A DNA stretch of 64,000 bases, taken from NCBI RefSeq assembly GCF_023822025.1, contig NZ_CP082909.1, forward strand, positions 744,001 through 808,000, in the 5' to 3' direction. Below are positions 52,133 to 62,743 of this stretch, piece by piece. Position 1 is the first letter of the stretch. Every line of letters begins with the position of its first letter. Source of the DNA: Endozoicomonas sp. 4G (GTDB lineage Bacteria > Pseudomonadota > Gammaproteobacteria > Pseudomonadales > Endozoicomonadaceae). Both the position numbers and the translations under genes were made by a program. The notes below the pieces were generated by a model that searched no databases, was not told where the DNA came from, and was given only the letters and a program-made list of their open reading frames with translations.

Positions 52133-55100
52133 TCAGCTGTTCGCTTTATCCGGGTTGAAATGCTCACGCATTTTCTGCAACAGATAATAGAACAATGGGA
52201 TCATGATCGTACCGAACAGAGTGGCAGCGATCATGCCAGACATGACTGTGGTACCAATGATCCGTCGGCTGGCGGCACCGGCGCCACTGGCAAACACCAG
52301 GGGCAGTACCCCCAGTACAAAAGACAGGGCAGTCATCAACACGGCTCGGAAGCGCAGCTCGGCGGCGTCGGCTGCCGCATCGAAGATACTCTTGCCTGAT
52401 TGCCTCTGTACCATGGCAAACTCTACGATCAGAATGGCTGTCTTTGCTGCAATGCCAATCAGTAACACCATACCGATCTGGGCATAAATATCATTGGCCA
52501 TGGAGGGGATCAATAACCGGAACAGGTTGATCCCGACAATGGCACCGAAAGCGGCTATGGGGACTGCCACGATGATCGCCACCGGCATGGTCCAGCTTTC
52601 GTACTGGGCGACCAGGAACAGATAGACAAACAGGAAAGCCAGGGCAAACAGCAGAGGTGCCACGTTACCCGCCTGAATTTCTTGCAGTGATTGCCCTGAC
52701 CATTCAAAGGTATAGCCATCGGGCAGTTTCTTGGCCAGTTCTTCCATGACGCCGATGGCATCACCAGAGCTGAATCCAGAGTTCGCTTTACCACTGATAC
52801 TGACCGATCGATGCAGGTTGTAGTGATTAATGCTGTTGGGCCCAAGCACCGGCTTCAGTGAGGCTACGGTGGTCAGGGGCACCATCTGGTTGTCCAGGTT
52901 ACGGACATAGAAACTGCTCAGGTCAGATGGGTTAGCCCGGTACTCACTTTCAGCCTGTAGCTGCACCTGATAGGTTCGGCCAAATTTACTGAAGTCATTG
53001 ACGTACAGAGAGCCCAGCTGAGTCTGCAGTGTCATGAAGATTTCAGATAAAGGAATACCCTGGGCCTTGGCTTTATTGCGATCCACTTCCAGGAAGTATT
53101 GTGGAACATTGGCCCGGTAAGTGCTGAAAACCCGACTCAGCTCCGGTTGCTGGTTGGCCTCGTAGATCAGGCCGTTCATGACCTGGCCCAGTTCCTGTGG
53201 GGAGCGTCCCTGGGTGTCTTGCAGTCGGAAATCAAAGCCACTGGAAGAGCCAAGGCCGGGTATGGGAGGAAAGGCAAAAGCCATGACCTGGGCTTCAGGC
53301 AGGGTCCAGAGTTTGCCCTGTAGCTTCATCATAATCACTTGTTGATGTTGCATCATGCCAGGACGGTCTTTCCAGTCCTTGAGTACCACAATAGCCATGG
53401 CGCTGTTGGAGTTTGCCCCACCCATCATACTGAAGCCGGAAACAGTAATAACACTGTCAACACCGGGCTCTGTTTGAATGATGTTGGTGATTTTCTCTAC
53501 CGTCGCCTGGGTTCTGTTCAGGGACGCGGCATCCGGCAGCTGCAAATCAACCATGAAGAAACCCTGGTCTTCATTGGGTACGAAGCCCGATGGCGTGCTG
53601 TTGAACAAGAAGCCGGTAGAAGCCAGCATAATGCCCAGCAGACCGATACCGAGAATGCTTCTTCGCAATAACAGGGTTACCCAGCTCTTGTAGCCACCGG
53701 TCAGTCGCTTGATAAAGTTATCAACAGGAATCAGCCATTTGATATGCCCCATCTTGCCTTTTTTCAGCAAAGTGGCACACAGGGCCGGACTCAGTGTCAG
53801 AGCGTTGATGGAAGAGATGACAACCGCTACCGATATAGTGACCGCAAACTGTGTATAAAGCCCGCCAGTAATGCCCGGCATGAAAGCCACCGGCACAAAT
53901 ACCGCCAGCAATACCAGGGTGGTCGCGACAATAGGACCGGATACTTCTTTCATGGCCTGGCTGGTGGCTGCAGCCGGACTCAGACCTTCTTTGGTGATTA
54001 ATCGCTCAACATTTTCAATGACGACAATGGCGTCGTCCACCACCACCCCTATCGCCAGTACCAGGCCGAACAGAGTGATGGTGTTAATGGAAAACCCGAG
54101 GACTTTCATAACCGCAAAGGTACCAATCAGTGAGACCGGGATGGCGATTGCGGGAATCAGTGTTGCTCGCCAGTTTTGCAGGAACAGGAATACCACCAGT
54201 ACCACCAGAGCTACCGCCTGGAGCAGGGTAATGACGACTTCCTTGATGGATTGATCAATAAATTTGGTGGTATCGAACTTGATCTCGTAATCGATACCTT
54301 CCGGCATCTGGGCAGCCAGTTCAGCCATGGTGGCTTTGACATTTTTAGCCACGGACATGGCGTTGGCATCCGGCTGCTGATAGATAATCAGGAAAGCCGT
54401 GTCATCATTGTTGAACTTGGCAACACCCTCATAATTCTGGGAGCCCATTTCAACGCGGGCGATATTCTTGATGCGAACATACGAGCCATCGGGGTTGGCC
54501 CTGATAATGATGTTGCCAAACTCTTCAGGGTCGCTCAGACGGCCCTGAGTTTTGATGGTGTAGGTGAATTGTTGATCGGGCTGGTTAGGCGCCTGTCCCA
54601 GTTTACCGGCGGCAACAATCACGTTTTGTTCATTCAGGGCATTGGCTACATCGGATGTGGTAATGTCCAGAGATGCCATGTGTTCAGGGTCAAGCCAGAT
54701 CCGCATGCTGTAGACCTGCGAACCCATAATCTCGGCAGAAGCGACCCCGTTGATGCGGGCCATGGGCTCTCTCAGGTAGTTGTCGGCGTAGTTGTTCAGG
54801 TAAACGCCGTCGTATTCTCCCTGATGGGAAACCAGGTTGATACCCATCAGCATGCTGGAGGATTTCTTGCTGACAGTCACACCGGTCCTGCGAACTTCCT
54901 CTGGCAATGCCGCCTCTGCTACCGCAACACGGTTCTGGACGTCTACCAGGGCCATGTCCTGATCGACACCGGAGTTGAAGGTAACGGTGATATTGGCGCT
55001 ACCATTGTTGCCTGCAGAAGATTCGATGTAGAGCATATTCTCTGCACCGTTGACCTGTTCCTCAATGGGTCGGATGACGGCTTCTTCGACGGTCTCGGCA

Positions 55101-55261
55101 TCGGCTCCCGGGAACACCGCACTGATATTAACCTGGGGAGGAGTGATTTGCGGAAACTGAGCCACAGGCAGGGTCAGCATGGAAATCATACCCACCAGGG
55201 TGATGACGATCGAGAGGACAAAGGCAAACTTGGGCCTGTGAATAAAAAACTGACTGATCAT
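52133..55261 (-). CDS. RND multidrug efflux transporter, inner membrane pump (AcrB/HAE1 type)
   Basis: 1042 aa. Proton-driven export of toxic compounds from inner membrane and periplasm. Twelve membrane segments in the usual two halves; proton-relay Asp pair visible in [19 protein letters not shown] (about 407-408). Starts [19 protein letters not shown], the HAE1 signature N-terminus. The periplasmic adaptor gene lies 5 bp upstream. No outer-membrane channel gene is in the operon, so a TolC encoded elsewhere is presumably used. Confidence 0.93.
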   Translation of the reverse strand: MISQFFIHRPKFAFVLSIVITLVGMISMLTLPVAQFPQITPPQVNISAVFPGADAETVEEAVIRPIEEQVNGAENMLYIESSAGNNGSANITVTFNSGVDQDMALVDVQNRVAVAEAALPEEVRRTGVTVSKKSSSMLMGINLVSHQGEYDGVYLNNYADNYLREPMARINGVASAEIMGSQVYSMRIWLDPEHMASLDITTSDVANALNEQNVIVAAGKLGQAPNQPDQQFTYTIKTQGRLSDPEEFGNIIIRANPDGSYVRIKNIARVEMGSQNYEGVAKFNNDDTAFLIIYQQPDANAMSVAKNVKATMAELAAQMPEGIDYEIKFDTTKFIDQSIKEVVITLLQAVALVVLVVFLFLQNWRATLIPAIAIPVSLIGTFAVMKVLGFSINTITLFGLVLAIGVVVDDAIVVIENVERLITKEGLSPAAATSQAMKEVSGPIVATTLVLLAVFVPVAFMPGITGGLYTQFAVTISVAVVISSINALTLSPALCATLLKKGKMGHIKWLIPVDNFIKRLTGGYKSWVTLLLRRSILGIGLLGIMLASTGFLFNSTPSGFVPNEDQGFFMVDLQLPDAASLNRTQATVEKITNIIQTEPGVDSVITVSGFSMMGGANSNSAMAIVVLKDWKDRPGMMQHQQVIMMKLQGKLWTLPEAQVMAFAFPPIPGLGSSSGFDFRLQDTQGRSPQELGQVMNGLIYEANQQPELSRVFSTYRANVPQYFLEVDRNKAKAQGIPLSEIFMTLQTQLGSLYVNDFSKFGRTYQVQLQAESEYRANPSDLSSFYVRNLDNQMVPLTTVASLKPVLGPNSINHYNLHRSVSISGKANSGFSSGDAIGVMEELAKKLPDGYTFEWSGQSLQEIQAGNVAPLLFALAFLFVYLFLVAQYESWTMPVAIIVAVPIAAFGAIVGINLFRLLIPSMANDIYAQIGMVLLIGIAAKTAILIVEFAMVQRQSGKSIFDAAADAAELRFRAVLMTALSFVLGVLPLVFASGAGAASRRIIGTTVMSGMIAATLFGTIMIPLFYYLLQKMREHFNPDKANS

Positions 55262-55266
55262 CGCAG

Positions 55267-56496
55267 TTACCCTTGTTTATTAGTCTGGCTGTCCTGCTTT
55301 TGACCACCCTGCTTTTGATCAGGGGCTGGCCGGGATTTTATTCCGCCGGTTTCTGGATCGATTGTGACGGTAGTGGGGTTCACTTTGACACCGGCACGAA
55401 CTTTCTGAAGACCTTCAACGATGACTTTTTCACCGACTTTAAGCCCTGAGTCCACAACCCACATCGGGCCAATGCGACGTCCGAGTTCTACCTGACGGGT
55501 TTCAACTTTGTTATCAGCATTTACGACCAACACGAAACGACCTGACTGGTTTTCCTGAACAGCGGACTGGGGAATGGTCGGGTGTTCGGTCTTGATCTTG
55601 CTCTCTACCACCAGAGTGACGTACAGACCCGGAACTATGATGCCCTGAGGGTTCGGAAATTCAGCACGCAGGCTCACGGTTCCGGTGGTTTCATCAATCC
55701 TGGTGTCGGCAAAATTGAAGGTGCCCTTGTGATTGTAATCGCTGCCATTGGGCAGACGCAGACTCATTTCAAATGCGCGCTTTTCTGAAGTCCGGCTGTC
55801 AGGGTTTTCCTGTAAATGGCTGACGAACTGTTGTTCATTGACCTGAAAGTTGACATAGATGGGGTCAATGGAGTTCAGGGTGGCCAAAGGTTCACTGCTG
55901 GGTCCTACCAGATTACCGATGCTGTAATTGGCGCGGCCGATCTGACCTTTGAAAGGCGCTCTGATTTTGGTGTAGCTAAGATTCAGTTTGGCTGTATCCA
56001 GTTGGGCCTGGGCAGCCTGAACGGAGGCTTCTGCTTTGGCTTCTTTGCTGGTCTGGGTGTCCAGGTCGGCCTGGCTGAGATGACCTTTTTGATAAAGATC
56101 CTTGCTGCGTTTCAGGTCTTTTTGCGACTTGTCCAATTCTGCTTCGGCACTGGCCAGGTCAGCCTCGGCTTTTTTCAGGCTGGCGATATAGGGTTTAGGA
56201 TCGATCTCGAAAAGCAGCTGGCCTTTTTCGACGGTTTGTCCTTCAACGAAGTCTCTCTTGACGAGAAAACCTTCCACTCTTGCTCTCAGTTCGACGGTAT
56301 TCACAGCTTCTGTGCGAGCAACGTATTCCTGATAATCACCAACAGGCTCCTTCGTAACACTGATTACGGAAACCGCAGGAGGGGGCATTTTTCTTGGTTC
56401 CTGCTCTTTGTTACAGCCAGAAAGGGCTAATATGGATGCGACCAGCAAGCCGAAAGGGAGCAGGGATCGTTGTCTATTTTTGATGATGGGTTTCAT
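55267..56496 (-). CDS. RND efflux periplasmic adaptor lipoprotein (AcrA type)
   Basis: 409 aa from ATG at 56496, with GGAG 6 nt upstream (the frame is open 27 nt further to a TTG). Lipobox LALSGC anchors it to the inner membrane. Lipoyl-like halves about 45-75 and 175-210, helical hairpin about 95-165 (coiled coil [20 protein letters not shown]), beta-barrel 215-300. The C-terminal 30 residues are Gln/Lys/Gly-rich. First gene of the efflux operon, divergent from cpxR. Confidence 0.92.
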   Translation of the reverse strand: MKPIIKNRQRSLLPFGLLVASILALSGCNKEQEPRKMPPPAVSVISVTKEPVGDYQEYVARTEAVNTVELRARVEGFLVKRDFVEGQTVEKGQLLFEIDPKPYIASLKKAEADLASAEAELDKSQKDLKRSKDLYQKGHLSQADLDTQTSKEAKAEASVQAAQAQLDTAKLNLSYTKIRAPFKGQIGRANYSIGNLVGPSSEPLATLNSIDPIYVNFQVNEQQFVSHLQENPDSRTSEKRAFEMSLRLPNGSDYNHKGTFNFADTRIDETTGTVSLRAEFPNPQGIIVPGLYVTLVVESKIKTEHPTIPQSAVQENQSGRFVLVVNADNKVETRQVELGRRIGPMWVVDSGLKVGEKVIVEGLQKVRAGVKVNPTTVTIDPETGGIKSRPAPDQKQGGQKQDSQTNKQG

Positions 56497-56846
56497 CGAT
56501 GGCTCCGAGAGAAAGAGACTCAAGTTCAGATTTCCAGCCCAGGGTCAGAGTCTTGTGGTGGTTGGAAAAGTGCTAGGTATTGTACTCAGGTAAGGGCTGA
56601 TTCCTACTACTAAATTTAAAATCAGATGTTTTTTTTACAGACTGCTTACTGACTCTAACCCCAAGGTATATACCGGCTTCAATACACTGTAGCCATTGTT
56701 TAAATGCTGAAGGCTGGCAACAGGAAAAGGGTCAACTGAAACGAAAGCCTTGTCAGCTGACAGACTCTCTGTAAATTGTGTGCCCTGTGCTGTACCTTTA
56801 ACCCCGCCATTGCCCCGCGGGGTCTTTTTTTATTACGGAGCTGCCA
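56497..56846. other. Divergent control region between efflux operon and cpxR
   Basis: 350 bp without a gene. It must hold promoters for both directions. The main recognisable structure is the terminator hairpin just before cpxR; I found no sure Cpx-type binding box by eye. Confidence 0.5.
56801..56831 (+). terminator. Terminator-like hairpin in the cpxR leader
   Basis: Stem accccgc / gcggggt (56801-56807 with 56817-56823) followed by ctttttttatt. It ends about 15 bp before the cpxR ATG, and no plus-strand gene precedes it, so it may cut short the cpxR leader transcript or end a small RNA. Confidence 0.75.
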
Positions 56847-57545
56847 ATGAGTAATGAAAACCTAGAGCTTCTGTTAATAGACGATGATATTGAGCTCTGT
56901 GAACTGTTGATCGAGTATCTGGCCACAGAAGGATATTCTGTCAACGCAGTTCATGATGGAGAGTCAGGAGCGAAAGCTGCTCTCTCAGGTGATTATCAGC
57001 TGGTTCTGCTGGATGTGACTCTGCCAAAACTGAACGGTTTTGATGTCCTGAAAAAAATCCGTCAGACGTCTGACATTCCGGTATTGATGCTGACCGCCCG
57101 TGGTGATGATGTTGATCGCATCATCGGGCTGGAAATCGGAGCCGATGATTATCTGCCCAAGCCTTATAACCATCGTGAGCTGGTTGCCAGAATCAAGGCC
57201 ATCCTGAGAAGGGGCAGAACATCCGGCGCTGAAGCGGGTAATAAAGTCCTTGCTATTGATGATATCACTCTGAACCTGGCAAACCGTGAAGCCAAAATGG
57301 GTGAAACCCTGCTTGAGCTAACGGCGACTGAATTTATGGTGCTCAAGGCTTTGATTGAAAAAGCGGGCGAATTGATCTCCAGGGATGAGTTGACCCAGCT
57401 GGCATTGAACCGTCGTCTGACGCTTTATGATCGTGCTATTGATATGCATGTGAGCAACGTGCGTAAGAAAATTGGCTCACGTCCGGATGGTTCTCCCAGG
57501 ATCAAAACGGTTCGTGGTGCGGGCTATTTCTATATACGACCATGA
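56847..57545 (+). CDS. cpxR: Response regulator, OmpR family, CpxR-like
   Basis: 232 aa. Receiver domain 1-120 with phosphorylation Asp at about 56 (LVLLDVTLP), acidic pair DDD near 13-15 and Lys in YLPKPYN (about 105). Winged-helix DNA-binding domain 135-232 ending RIKTVRGAGYFYIRP. In E. coli CpxR answers to envelope stress. ATG at 56847 with GGAG upstream. Overlaps the kinase gene by 4 bp. Divergence from the RND pump suggests control of it, as known Cpx systems regulate efflux; inferred. Confidence 0.9.
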   Translation: MSNENLELLLIDDDIELCELLIEYLATEGYSVNAVHDGESGAKAALSGDYQLVLLDVTLPKLNGFDVLKKIRQTSDIPVLMLTARGDDVDRIIGLEIGADDYLPKPYNHRELVARIKAILRRGRTSGAEAGNKVLAIDDITLNLANREAKMGETLLELTATEFMVLKALIEKAGELISRDELTQLALNRRLTLYDRAIDMHVSNVRKKIGSRPDGSPRIKTVRGAGYFYIRP

Positions 57546-58939
57546 TTAAACAAATCCGAAGAATGCTGGTCTGGCCGTTTCAGAGCCTGTTCTGGAAGCT
57601 GTTCCTGTGGTTCTGGCTGACCATGCTGTCGATGATGGCAGCTATGGTTATAGCGGTAGCCATAACGGTGAACCCTTCGGATTTTCTGTCCGAGCGGAGA
57701 GAGCTGTTTCGTGAGCTGGAGATCGTTTCCAGGAAAGTGGAACGCATGGCTTCTGGTTGGGCGCCCCATACCCCTTTTCCTCAGTTCGGCGGAAGTTATT
57801 TCTACCTCTTTGATCCTGCCGGTGATGTAGTGGGCAGACGAGCTGTTCCGGATGAGCTGACCTCTGCTTATGACCGAACCCATGATCGCACTGAACCTAC
57901 CATTACTTTCAGAGATGGTGTGGTGGTAGTAGGTCCCAGAACCGTCTGGATTGGACGGGTGCCTTACGATCTGTTTCTGACCAAAGAAATGCCCAGGCTG
58001 GTTCACTGGCGAGTCACCAAGGTTCTGTCCCGGCAATGGCATGTGGTCATTATTGCGCTGGCGGTGAGTTTCTTGCTTTGTATTATGCTGGCGCGCTACC
58101 TGGTAGTCCCTATCAGAAGATTGCAGGGAACCTCCAGGAGGCTGGCAAAGGGCGAGCTTTCTGCCCGGGTAGAAGCCTCTGTCCGGCAAAGAGGTGATGA
58201 GCTGGGAGACTTTGCCCGCGACTTTGATCACATGGCAGAGCAGTTAGAGACGCTGGTCAATAATAAGGAAATTTTGTTGAGAAACGTTTCTCATGAGTTA
58301 CGTTCTCCGTTAACCCGGTTGCAGATTTCTTTGGCGCTGGCTCGAAGAAAAACGCCCGAAGCGGAAGCTGAACATGGACGCATAGAAAGGGAGATTGAGC
58401 GTCTTGACGAGCTGATTGGTGAGATTATTCGTTTCTCCCGTATTCAGCATGGTTTGAGTGAAGTGGCCTGTGAGCGGGTTAATCTGGAGCAGCTTCTCAA
58501 GCAATTGGTCGATGATGGTAATTTTGAAGCCCAGGCTCAGAATAAAAGCGTTGATCTGATTAAGAGCCAGCCCATAGAGATTGTTGGGGTCCGTGACTGG
58601 CTGAGTAGTGCTGCTGAAAACATCATCCGTAATGCCATCCGATTCACTCCGCAAGGCAGTAACGTTGAAGTGACTCTGGAACAACTTCATCAGAACCTGA
58701 TCATTAAAGTGCGGGACAAAGGTCCGGGTGTTCCTGAAGAAGTGCTGGAATCCATGTTTGAACCTTTCTTCAGGGTGGACGAAACCCGGGGCAAGGAGAA
58801 TGACGGGTTCGGACTGGGGACTGCCATAGCGATGGGCGCTATAGCCAATCATGGTGGTATCATCTCCGCCCGAAATGCCCATCCGGGTCTTGAAGTAACG
58901 ATCAGGCTGCCGTTGGAAAATAAGCTCAGCGCCAGTTGA
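57542..58939 (+). CDS. cpxA: Sensor histidine kinase, CpxA-like
   Basis: 465 aa. Two membrane segments (about 15-40 and 163-183) enclose a periplasmic sensor of roughly 120 residues. HAMP domain about 184-236; phospho-accepting His near 251 in NVSHELRSPLTR; ATPase domain with ENIIRNAIRFTP (N box), DKGPGVPEE (G1) and GFGLGTAIA (G2). Phosphorylates the adjacent regulator. Its 3' end overlaps the convergent VanZ-like gene by 14 bp. Confidence 0.9.
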   Translation: MIKQIRRMLVWPFQSLFWKLFLWFWLTMLSMMAAMVIAVAITVNPSDFLSERRELFRELEIVSRKVERMASGWAPHTPFPQFGGSYFYLFDPAGDVVGRRAVPDELTSAYDRTHDRTEPTITFRDGVVVVGPRTVWIGRVPYDLFLTKEMPRLVHWRVTKVLSRQWHVVIIALAVSFLLCIMLARYLVVPIRRLQGTSRRLAKGELSARVEASVRQRGDELGDFARDFDHMAEQLETLVNNKEILLRNVSHELRSPLTRLQISLALARRKTPEAEAEHGRIEREIERLDELIGEIIRFSRIQHGLSEVACERVNLEQLLKQLVDDGNFEAQAQNKSVDLIKSQPIEIVGVRDWLSSAAENIIRNAIRFTPQGSNVEVTLEQLHQNLIIKVRDKGPGVPEEVLESMFEPFFRVDETRGKENDGFGLGTAIAMGAIANHGGIISARNAHPGLEVTIRLPLENKLSAS

Positions 58940-59300
58940 GTACCGGTACACGTTTCCAGACAGGAATCGTTAAAAAGTACAGGGCAGTTCCAGCGAGGTC
59001 GGCGGCCAGGTCAGCCAGAGAAAAAAAGCGGTACCCGGTCTGTAATTGCAGTAGTTCGATAAGCAGGCCGTAGGCCATCAGGCTAGTGACTTTCCATAGG
59101 TTGAACGGCTGGTTTGGAAAACTGGCGTCGATTAGAAAAGCCAACATCAGGAAGCCAGCAGCATGTTGAAGTTTGTCGTTTATGCCGGAAAGTGGCACTT
59201 TATCCACGGGTAATAAGGACAAAACCAGGATAGTGATCATGCTCAGCAAAAGGCCGGTTCGTGCCAGTGTTGTGTAGTGAGTTTTGATGAATGCTTTCAA
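58926..59300 (-). CDS. VanZ-like membrane protein
   Basis: 124 aa with four predicted membrane segments. The family pattern NDKLQHAAGFLMLAFLID (about 42-59) and LLIELLQLQTGYRFFSLADLAA are visible. Named after VanZ of teicoplanin resistance, but the general role of these proteins is not known. ATG at 59300. Confidence 0.8.
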   Translation of the reverse strand: MKAFIKTHYTTLARTGLLLSMITILVLSLLPVDKVPLSGINDKLQHAAGFLMLAFLIDASFPNQPFNLWKVTSLMAYGLLIELLQLQTGYRFFSLADLAADLAGTALYFLTIPVWKRVPVLNWR

Positions 59301-59312
59301 GCAGTCCTTCCT

Positions 59313-59354
59313 GTTGATGTGCCGAAGTTGATGTGCCGAAGTTGATGTGCCGAA
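59313..59354. repeat. 14-bp tandem repeat, 3 copies, downstream of rluE
   Basis: Three exact copies of gttgatgtgccgaa in the gap between the rluE stop and the VanZ-like start. Confidence 0.85.
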
Positions 59355-59372
59355 ATAGATTTGCGCTGTCGC

Positions 59373-60098
59373 TCAGCGCTTTTTTCTGTGATAGTTCGAA
59401 CGTTTTTTTTGAAACCGATGGTTGTCGGTACTGGTTCGTTTTCTGATAGGCGTATTGCTTGTTAAGAGTACCTTTAAAGCATCAGGTATCTCTATTTCGC
59501 TCCAGTTTCCCGGTTCGAGCCCATTCAGTGTCCAGTCACCTATACGGTAACGTATCAATCGCAGGGTAGGGTGGCCAACGGCTGCGGTCATGCGCCGAAC
59601 CTGCCTGTTTCGCCCTTCACGAATAGTCAGCTCCAACCAGCTGTCAGGAATGGACTTGCGCTCTCTGATGGGTGGCGTTCTTGGCCAGATTGCCGGTGCT
59701 TCTACGATTCTGGCTTTTGCAGGTTGCGTCATACCATCCTTGAGTTCAATGCCTTTCCTCAGTTTCTCCAATGCCTGTTCATCGGGTATGCCTTCTACCT
59801 GAACCCAATAGACTTTCTCCATCTTATGCAGGGGAGAGCTGACCTGATGTTGAATGTGGCCATTGTTGGTGAGCAGTACCAGTCCTTCGCTATCCCTGTC
59901 CAGACGACCTGCAGGGTAGACATCAGGAACAGGGAGGTAGTCCTTGAGCGTGGCGCGCCCTTCAGAATCGGTGAATTGAGTCAGGACATTGAAGGGCTTG
60001 TTAAAAAGAATCAGTCTGGGGGCGGAAGTGGGTTCCGTTTTATTCTTTCGGGAACCCGGTGGCTGGTGGGGGTGATCTGACATTGAGCGGCGTCTCAT
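59373..60098 (-). CDS. rluE: 23S rRNA pseudouridine synthase, RluE-like
   Basis: 241 aa. Modifies a uridine in 23S rRNA. Core from about residue 27: [14 protein letters not shown], the catalytic block [18 protein letters not shown] (Asp in GRLDRD), and [22 protein letters not shown]. There is no N-terminal S4 domain, as in RluE. The ends are basic and extended; the start may be this ATG or the one 15 nt downstream. Confidence 0.9.
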   Translation of the reverse strand: MRRRSMSDHPHQPPGSRKNKTEPTSAPRLILFNKPFNVLTQFTDSEGRATLKDYLPVPDVYPAGRLDRDSEGLVLLTNNGHIQHQVSSPLHKMEKVYWVQVEGIPDEQALEKLRKGIELKDGMTQPAKARIVEAPAIWPRTPPIRERKSIPDSWLELTIREGRNRQVRRMTAAVGHPTLRLIRYRIGDWTLNGLEPGNWSEIEIPDALKVLLTSNTPIRKRTSTDNHRFQKKRSNYHRKKR

Positions 60099-60099
60099 A

Positions 60100-60300
60100 T
60101 CAACCGCCCATTGTTTTCATCAGAATACCCTTAATGACAAACCCCAGCACTCCGAGGCATAAAGCACCGAAAAGAACGAATGTACCAAACTTTCCAGCTT
60201 TTGATTTTTTAGCCAGATCGTAGACGATGAACCCCATGAACAGCACCAGACCAGTCAGGAGGACCTTCATCATCAAACCTTCAAAATTGTCTATATCCAT
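60100..60300 (-). CDS. DUF2788 small membrane protein
   Basis: 66 aa with two membrane segments (about 12-28 and 39-60) separated by [13 protein letters not shown], the conserved family signature. Function unknown. Stop lies one base from the rluE start on the same strand, so they are probably co-transcribed. Confidence 0.85.
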   Translation of the reverse strand: MDIDNFEGLMMKVLLTGLVLFMGFIVYDLAKKSKAGKFGTFVLFGALCLGVLGFVIKGILMKTMGG

Positions 60301-60431
60301 ACTTTACTCCAGCGTACAGGGGTACTCATTCTATCGCCGATGGATTCTATGTCTACACTGAAATAAGAAGAACCGGCCATTGTCAATGGGAAGTAACCTT
60401 GAGCTGGAAAGAATACAAAGGAGAAAACCCC

Positions 60432-60794
60432 ATGGCCTCCCGTATCAGACTGATTGATGTCACCAGACTTAAGAAATCATCCTGGCTGGTGCAACAGGAA
60501 TCCGAAGCTGCAGTAAAGACCGCCAAATCAGGCATTAACCAGCAGAAAGACTTTATGGACTCTGTTGGTATGGATAAAAAGAAACTCCGAGAGTTTATCA
60601 ATAGCGATGCCTGGCCTGACCATTTCAAGCATAAAGCCCGCCAAGAGCTGATCAAGTTCAACGATGAGCTGAAGAGTGACCTTTCTCATGAGGCAGCACT
60701 GAAACGAAAAGAGCTCAGACTGGCTAACCGGCTGCTGAAACCCAAGACAAAATCAAGATCCTCGGGCAGAAGGCATCGAACCGGCTTTGTTTGA
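60432..60794 (+). CDS. Hypothetical basic cytoplasmic protein
   Basis: 120 aa from ATG at 60432, supported by AAGGAG 8 nt upstream. Predicted helical, no signal peptide; C-terminus is strongly basic (KPKTKSRSSGRRHRTGF). Unrecognised. A 14-bp tandem repeat begins within its last codons. Confidence 0.6.
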   Translation: MASRIRLIDVTRLKKSSWLVQQESEAAVKTAKSGINQQKDFMDSVGMDKKKLREFINSDAWPDHFKHKARQELIKFNDELKSDLSHEAALKRKELRLANRLLKPKTKSRSSGRRHRTGFV

Positions 60795-60848
60795 TTGTCT
60801 GGAAAGGATTGTCTGGAAAGGATTGTCTGGAAAGGATTGTCTGAAAAG
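60793..60848. repeat. 14-bp tandem repeat, 4 copies, at a gene 3' end
   Basis: Three exact copies of gattgtctggaaag and one with a single change, starting at the stop codon of the preceding gene. Confidence 0.85.
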
Positions 60849-60919
60849 AGTCGCCGGGTCCGGCAGAGACAGTGGCTACTTCTTAACGAATATAACATGG
60901 ATGACAGGGACGGCTCTTC

Positions 60920-62026
60920 ATGGCTACCGTTAATAGAGTTAACAGTAATAACAATATCAATGTTGTTGATGCTTCCCAGCTTAGTCAGCAGGACTTTGTT
61001 TCAGCTGTCTACCTTGAGCGGGGAAATATGCTGGATTCAGAAGTCCGCAGATTGGTCGGTGAGATAGAAACGTCTAATCAGCTACTGGGTAATGTTAACA
61101 CTCTGATTAACAAGTCCAATATCGCTCAGTATGGCACCAGTCAGTACACACAAACCACCTGGACCACCAATGGTAACAATATTGTGCTGGATAATGGTTA
61201 TGGTCTTGCGATTCAGCCAGATGCTAATGGTAAGACGACATTTACCCTGGTGGATGCTGAAGGCAATCAGTTGAATTATCAGAACCAGACTTTAATACCT
61301 GTTGCTAAGGATTCCATTACGGATACCAGTCAGGTGGGTATACCGGTTATGAATGATATGACGATGGTGTTGGATGACGGGACTGAGATTACTTTTAAAA
61401 CATCCGCGCCCGGGACTCCCTTTGATCCGTCCAATTTGTCAGGAGGTCTGGCTGACATCACTGGAATCACCATCACCAGGGGGAATCAGGGGCTCACAGT
61501 CACTGATTTGAATACAGCAAAACCTGTTATTGGCACTCCCAATCTGAATGGCACCACCCTTGACTCAGGCAGTAACGATGGTTATGTACTGCTTGAGGCT
61601 GGTGGGCTTCATTCCTGGGAGTACGATGGCGTGAATACTAACCAGATGACGCGTAAGGATCCCAATGACCCCAATGTCACCCTTAGTGGCTACGCAGCAC
61701 GAAAACTGGCCTTTCAGAATAGTTTCACCAATGAAGTGACCGGTGGTATGCCGGTCTTGACTAAAGAAGAGCGTGATATTCTCAGTAACCTGCTAAAGAT
61801 CAATTACACTGACGCCAGTGGCAAAGGCCAGCTTACACCAGAGGAATGGGGTTCGCTGAAAACATCACTTAACAATGCAAAAGAAAATCTGACTGGCAGC
61901 AACCAGTTGCAGACAGTCCAGTTGCAGCGTGCGATGGCGTCGTATAATCAGAACTTTGATGCGATGTCCAACTCTCAAAGTAGAATCTATTCATTGCTGA
62001 AGGATATCATCAATAATTCGAAGTGA
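60920..62026 (+). CDS. DUF1521-like protein, candidate type III secretion substrate
   Basis: 368 aa. No signal peptide; N-terminal 30 residues are Asn/Ser-rich, as in many type III substrates. The central region (about 130-240) with MTMVLDDGTEITFKTSAPG and ITGITITRGNQGLTV follows the pattern of DUF1521, a domain of rhizobial NopE effectors known for metal-triggered self-cleavage; the GDPH cleavage motif is not visible. The C-terminal 60 residues form helices like needle or translocator proteins (QLQRAMASYNQNFDAMS). Secretion is inferred. No secretion apparatus genes in the window. Confidence 0.55.
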   Translation: MATVNRVNSNNNINVVDASQLSQQDFVSAVYLERGNMLDSEVRRLVGEIETSNQLLGNVNTLINKSNIAQYGTSQYTQTTWTTNGNNIVLDNGYGLAIQPDANGKTTFTLVDAEGNQLNYQNQTLIPVAKDSITDTSQVGIPVMNDMTMVLDDGTEITFKTSAPGTPFDPSNLSGGLADITGITITRGNQGLTVTDLNTAKPVIGTPNLNGTTLDSGSNDGYVLLEAGGLHSWEYDGVNTNQMTRKDPNDPNVTLSGYAARKLAFQNSFTNEVTGGMPVLTKEERDILSNLLKINYTDASGKGQLTPEEWGSLKTSLNNAKENLTGSNQLQTVQLQRAMASYNQNFDAMSNSQSRIYSLLKDIINNSK

Positions 62027-62030
62027 TGGA

Positions 62031-62636
62031 TCACTCAAGGCTGATACCAATGTGACTGATCCCTTCGTTTCTGGCCACAGCCCTGATCTTTTTCATAACA
62101 TCCGGGCTCTGTTTGCTTTTGCTGATTTGATCCAATACTTCCTGAATAAACGCCATCTGTTGTTGATACAGTTCATGCTGTTCAACGTACTGCTGTAGTT
62201 CAGTCCCTTTCAGCTCTTCCGCTTCTGTGTATTTGATAAATTTACCGATGGTGCTTAGTGAAAGTGTCAGGGCGCTGGCTGTTTCTCCGGCGTCGGGTTC
62301 CATGGCACAGTTAACGGCGCAGATCGTACTGATCACACTGTCGTGAGCTGGAATAGCGCCAAACATCTCACACCCGTCAAGGTCGGGCACATTCGGTTCA
62401 AGCTTCTCCAGAAGGCGCTCGAAGTTTTTGGCGGACTGATAGCCTGCGATGTTATCCCAGAGCATATTCAGACAGTGTCGAACGTCCTGGGGATGACCAA
62501 ACTCTGTCAGTTCGGCAAACAGGGCAAAGTTGGGCCAGCTTCTTTCAGAGACAGCAGTGGCTACTGTTATGAGCTTCCAGGCTGAAAGTTTGTCCAGTTG
62601 ACGCAGGAACTGAGCGTATTGTCTATGTGTGTTCAA
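62031..62636 (-). CDS. DUF416 (YjaG) family protein
   Basis: 201 aa, helical, cytoplasmic. Recognised by the N-terminal FLRQLDKLSAWKLITVATAV-type segment, FAELTEFGHPQDVRHCLNMLW and ALTLSLSTIGKFI. Conserved in gammaproteobacteria, function unknown. ATG at 62636; convergent with the DUF1521-like gene, 4 bp apart. Confidence 0.85.
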   Translation of the reverse strand: MNTHRQYAQFLRQLDKLSAWKLITVATAVSERSWPNFALFAELTEFGHPQDVRHCLNMLWDNIAGYQSAKNFERLLEKLEPNVPDLDGCEMFGAIPAHDSVISTICAVNCAMEPDAGETASALTLSLSTIGKFIKYTEAEELKGTELQQYVEQHELYQQQMAFIQEVLDQISKSKQSPDVMKKIRAVARNEGISHIGISLE

Positions 62637-62743
62637 GATGAAGCCTCAGGCCAGAATATCCGGGCAGGGATTTTAGCGGGATTATTCCTGAAAGGCACTG
62701 CGAAGAAGACGTTCTGGAGTCAGGTGGGGGATAAGCTCTGTGA

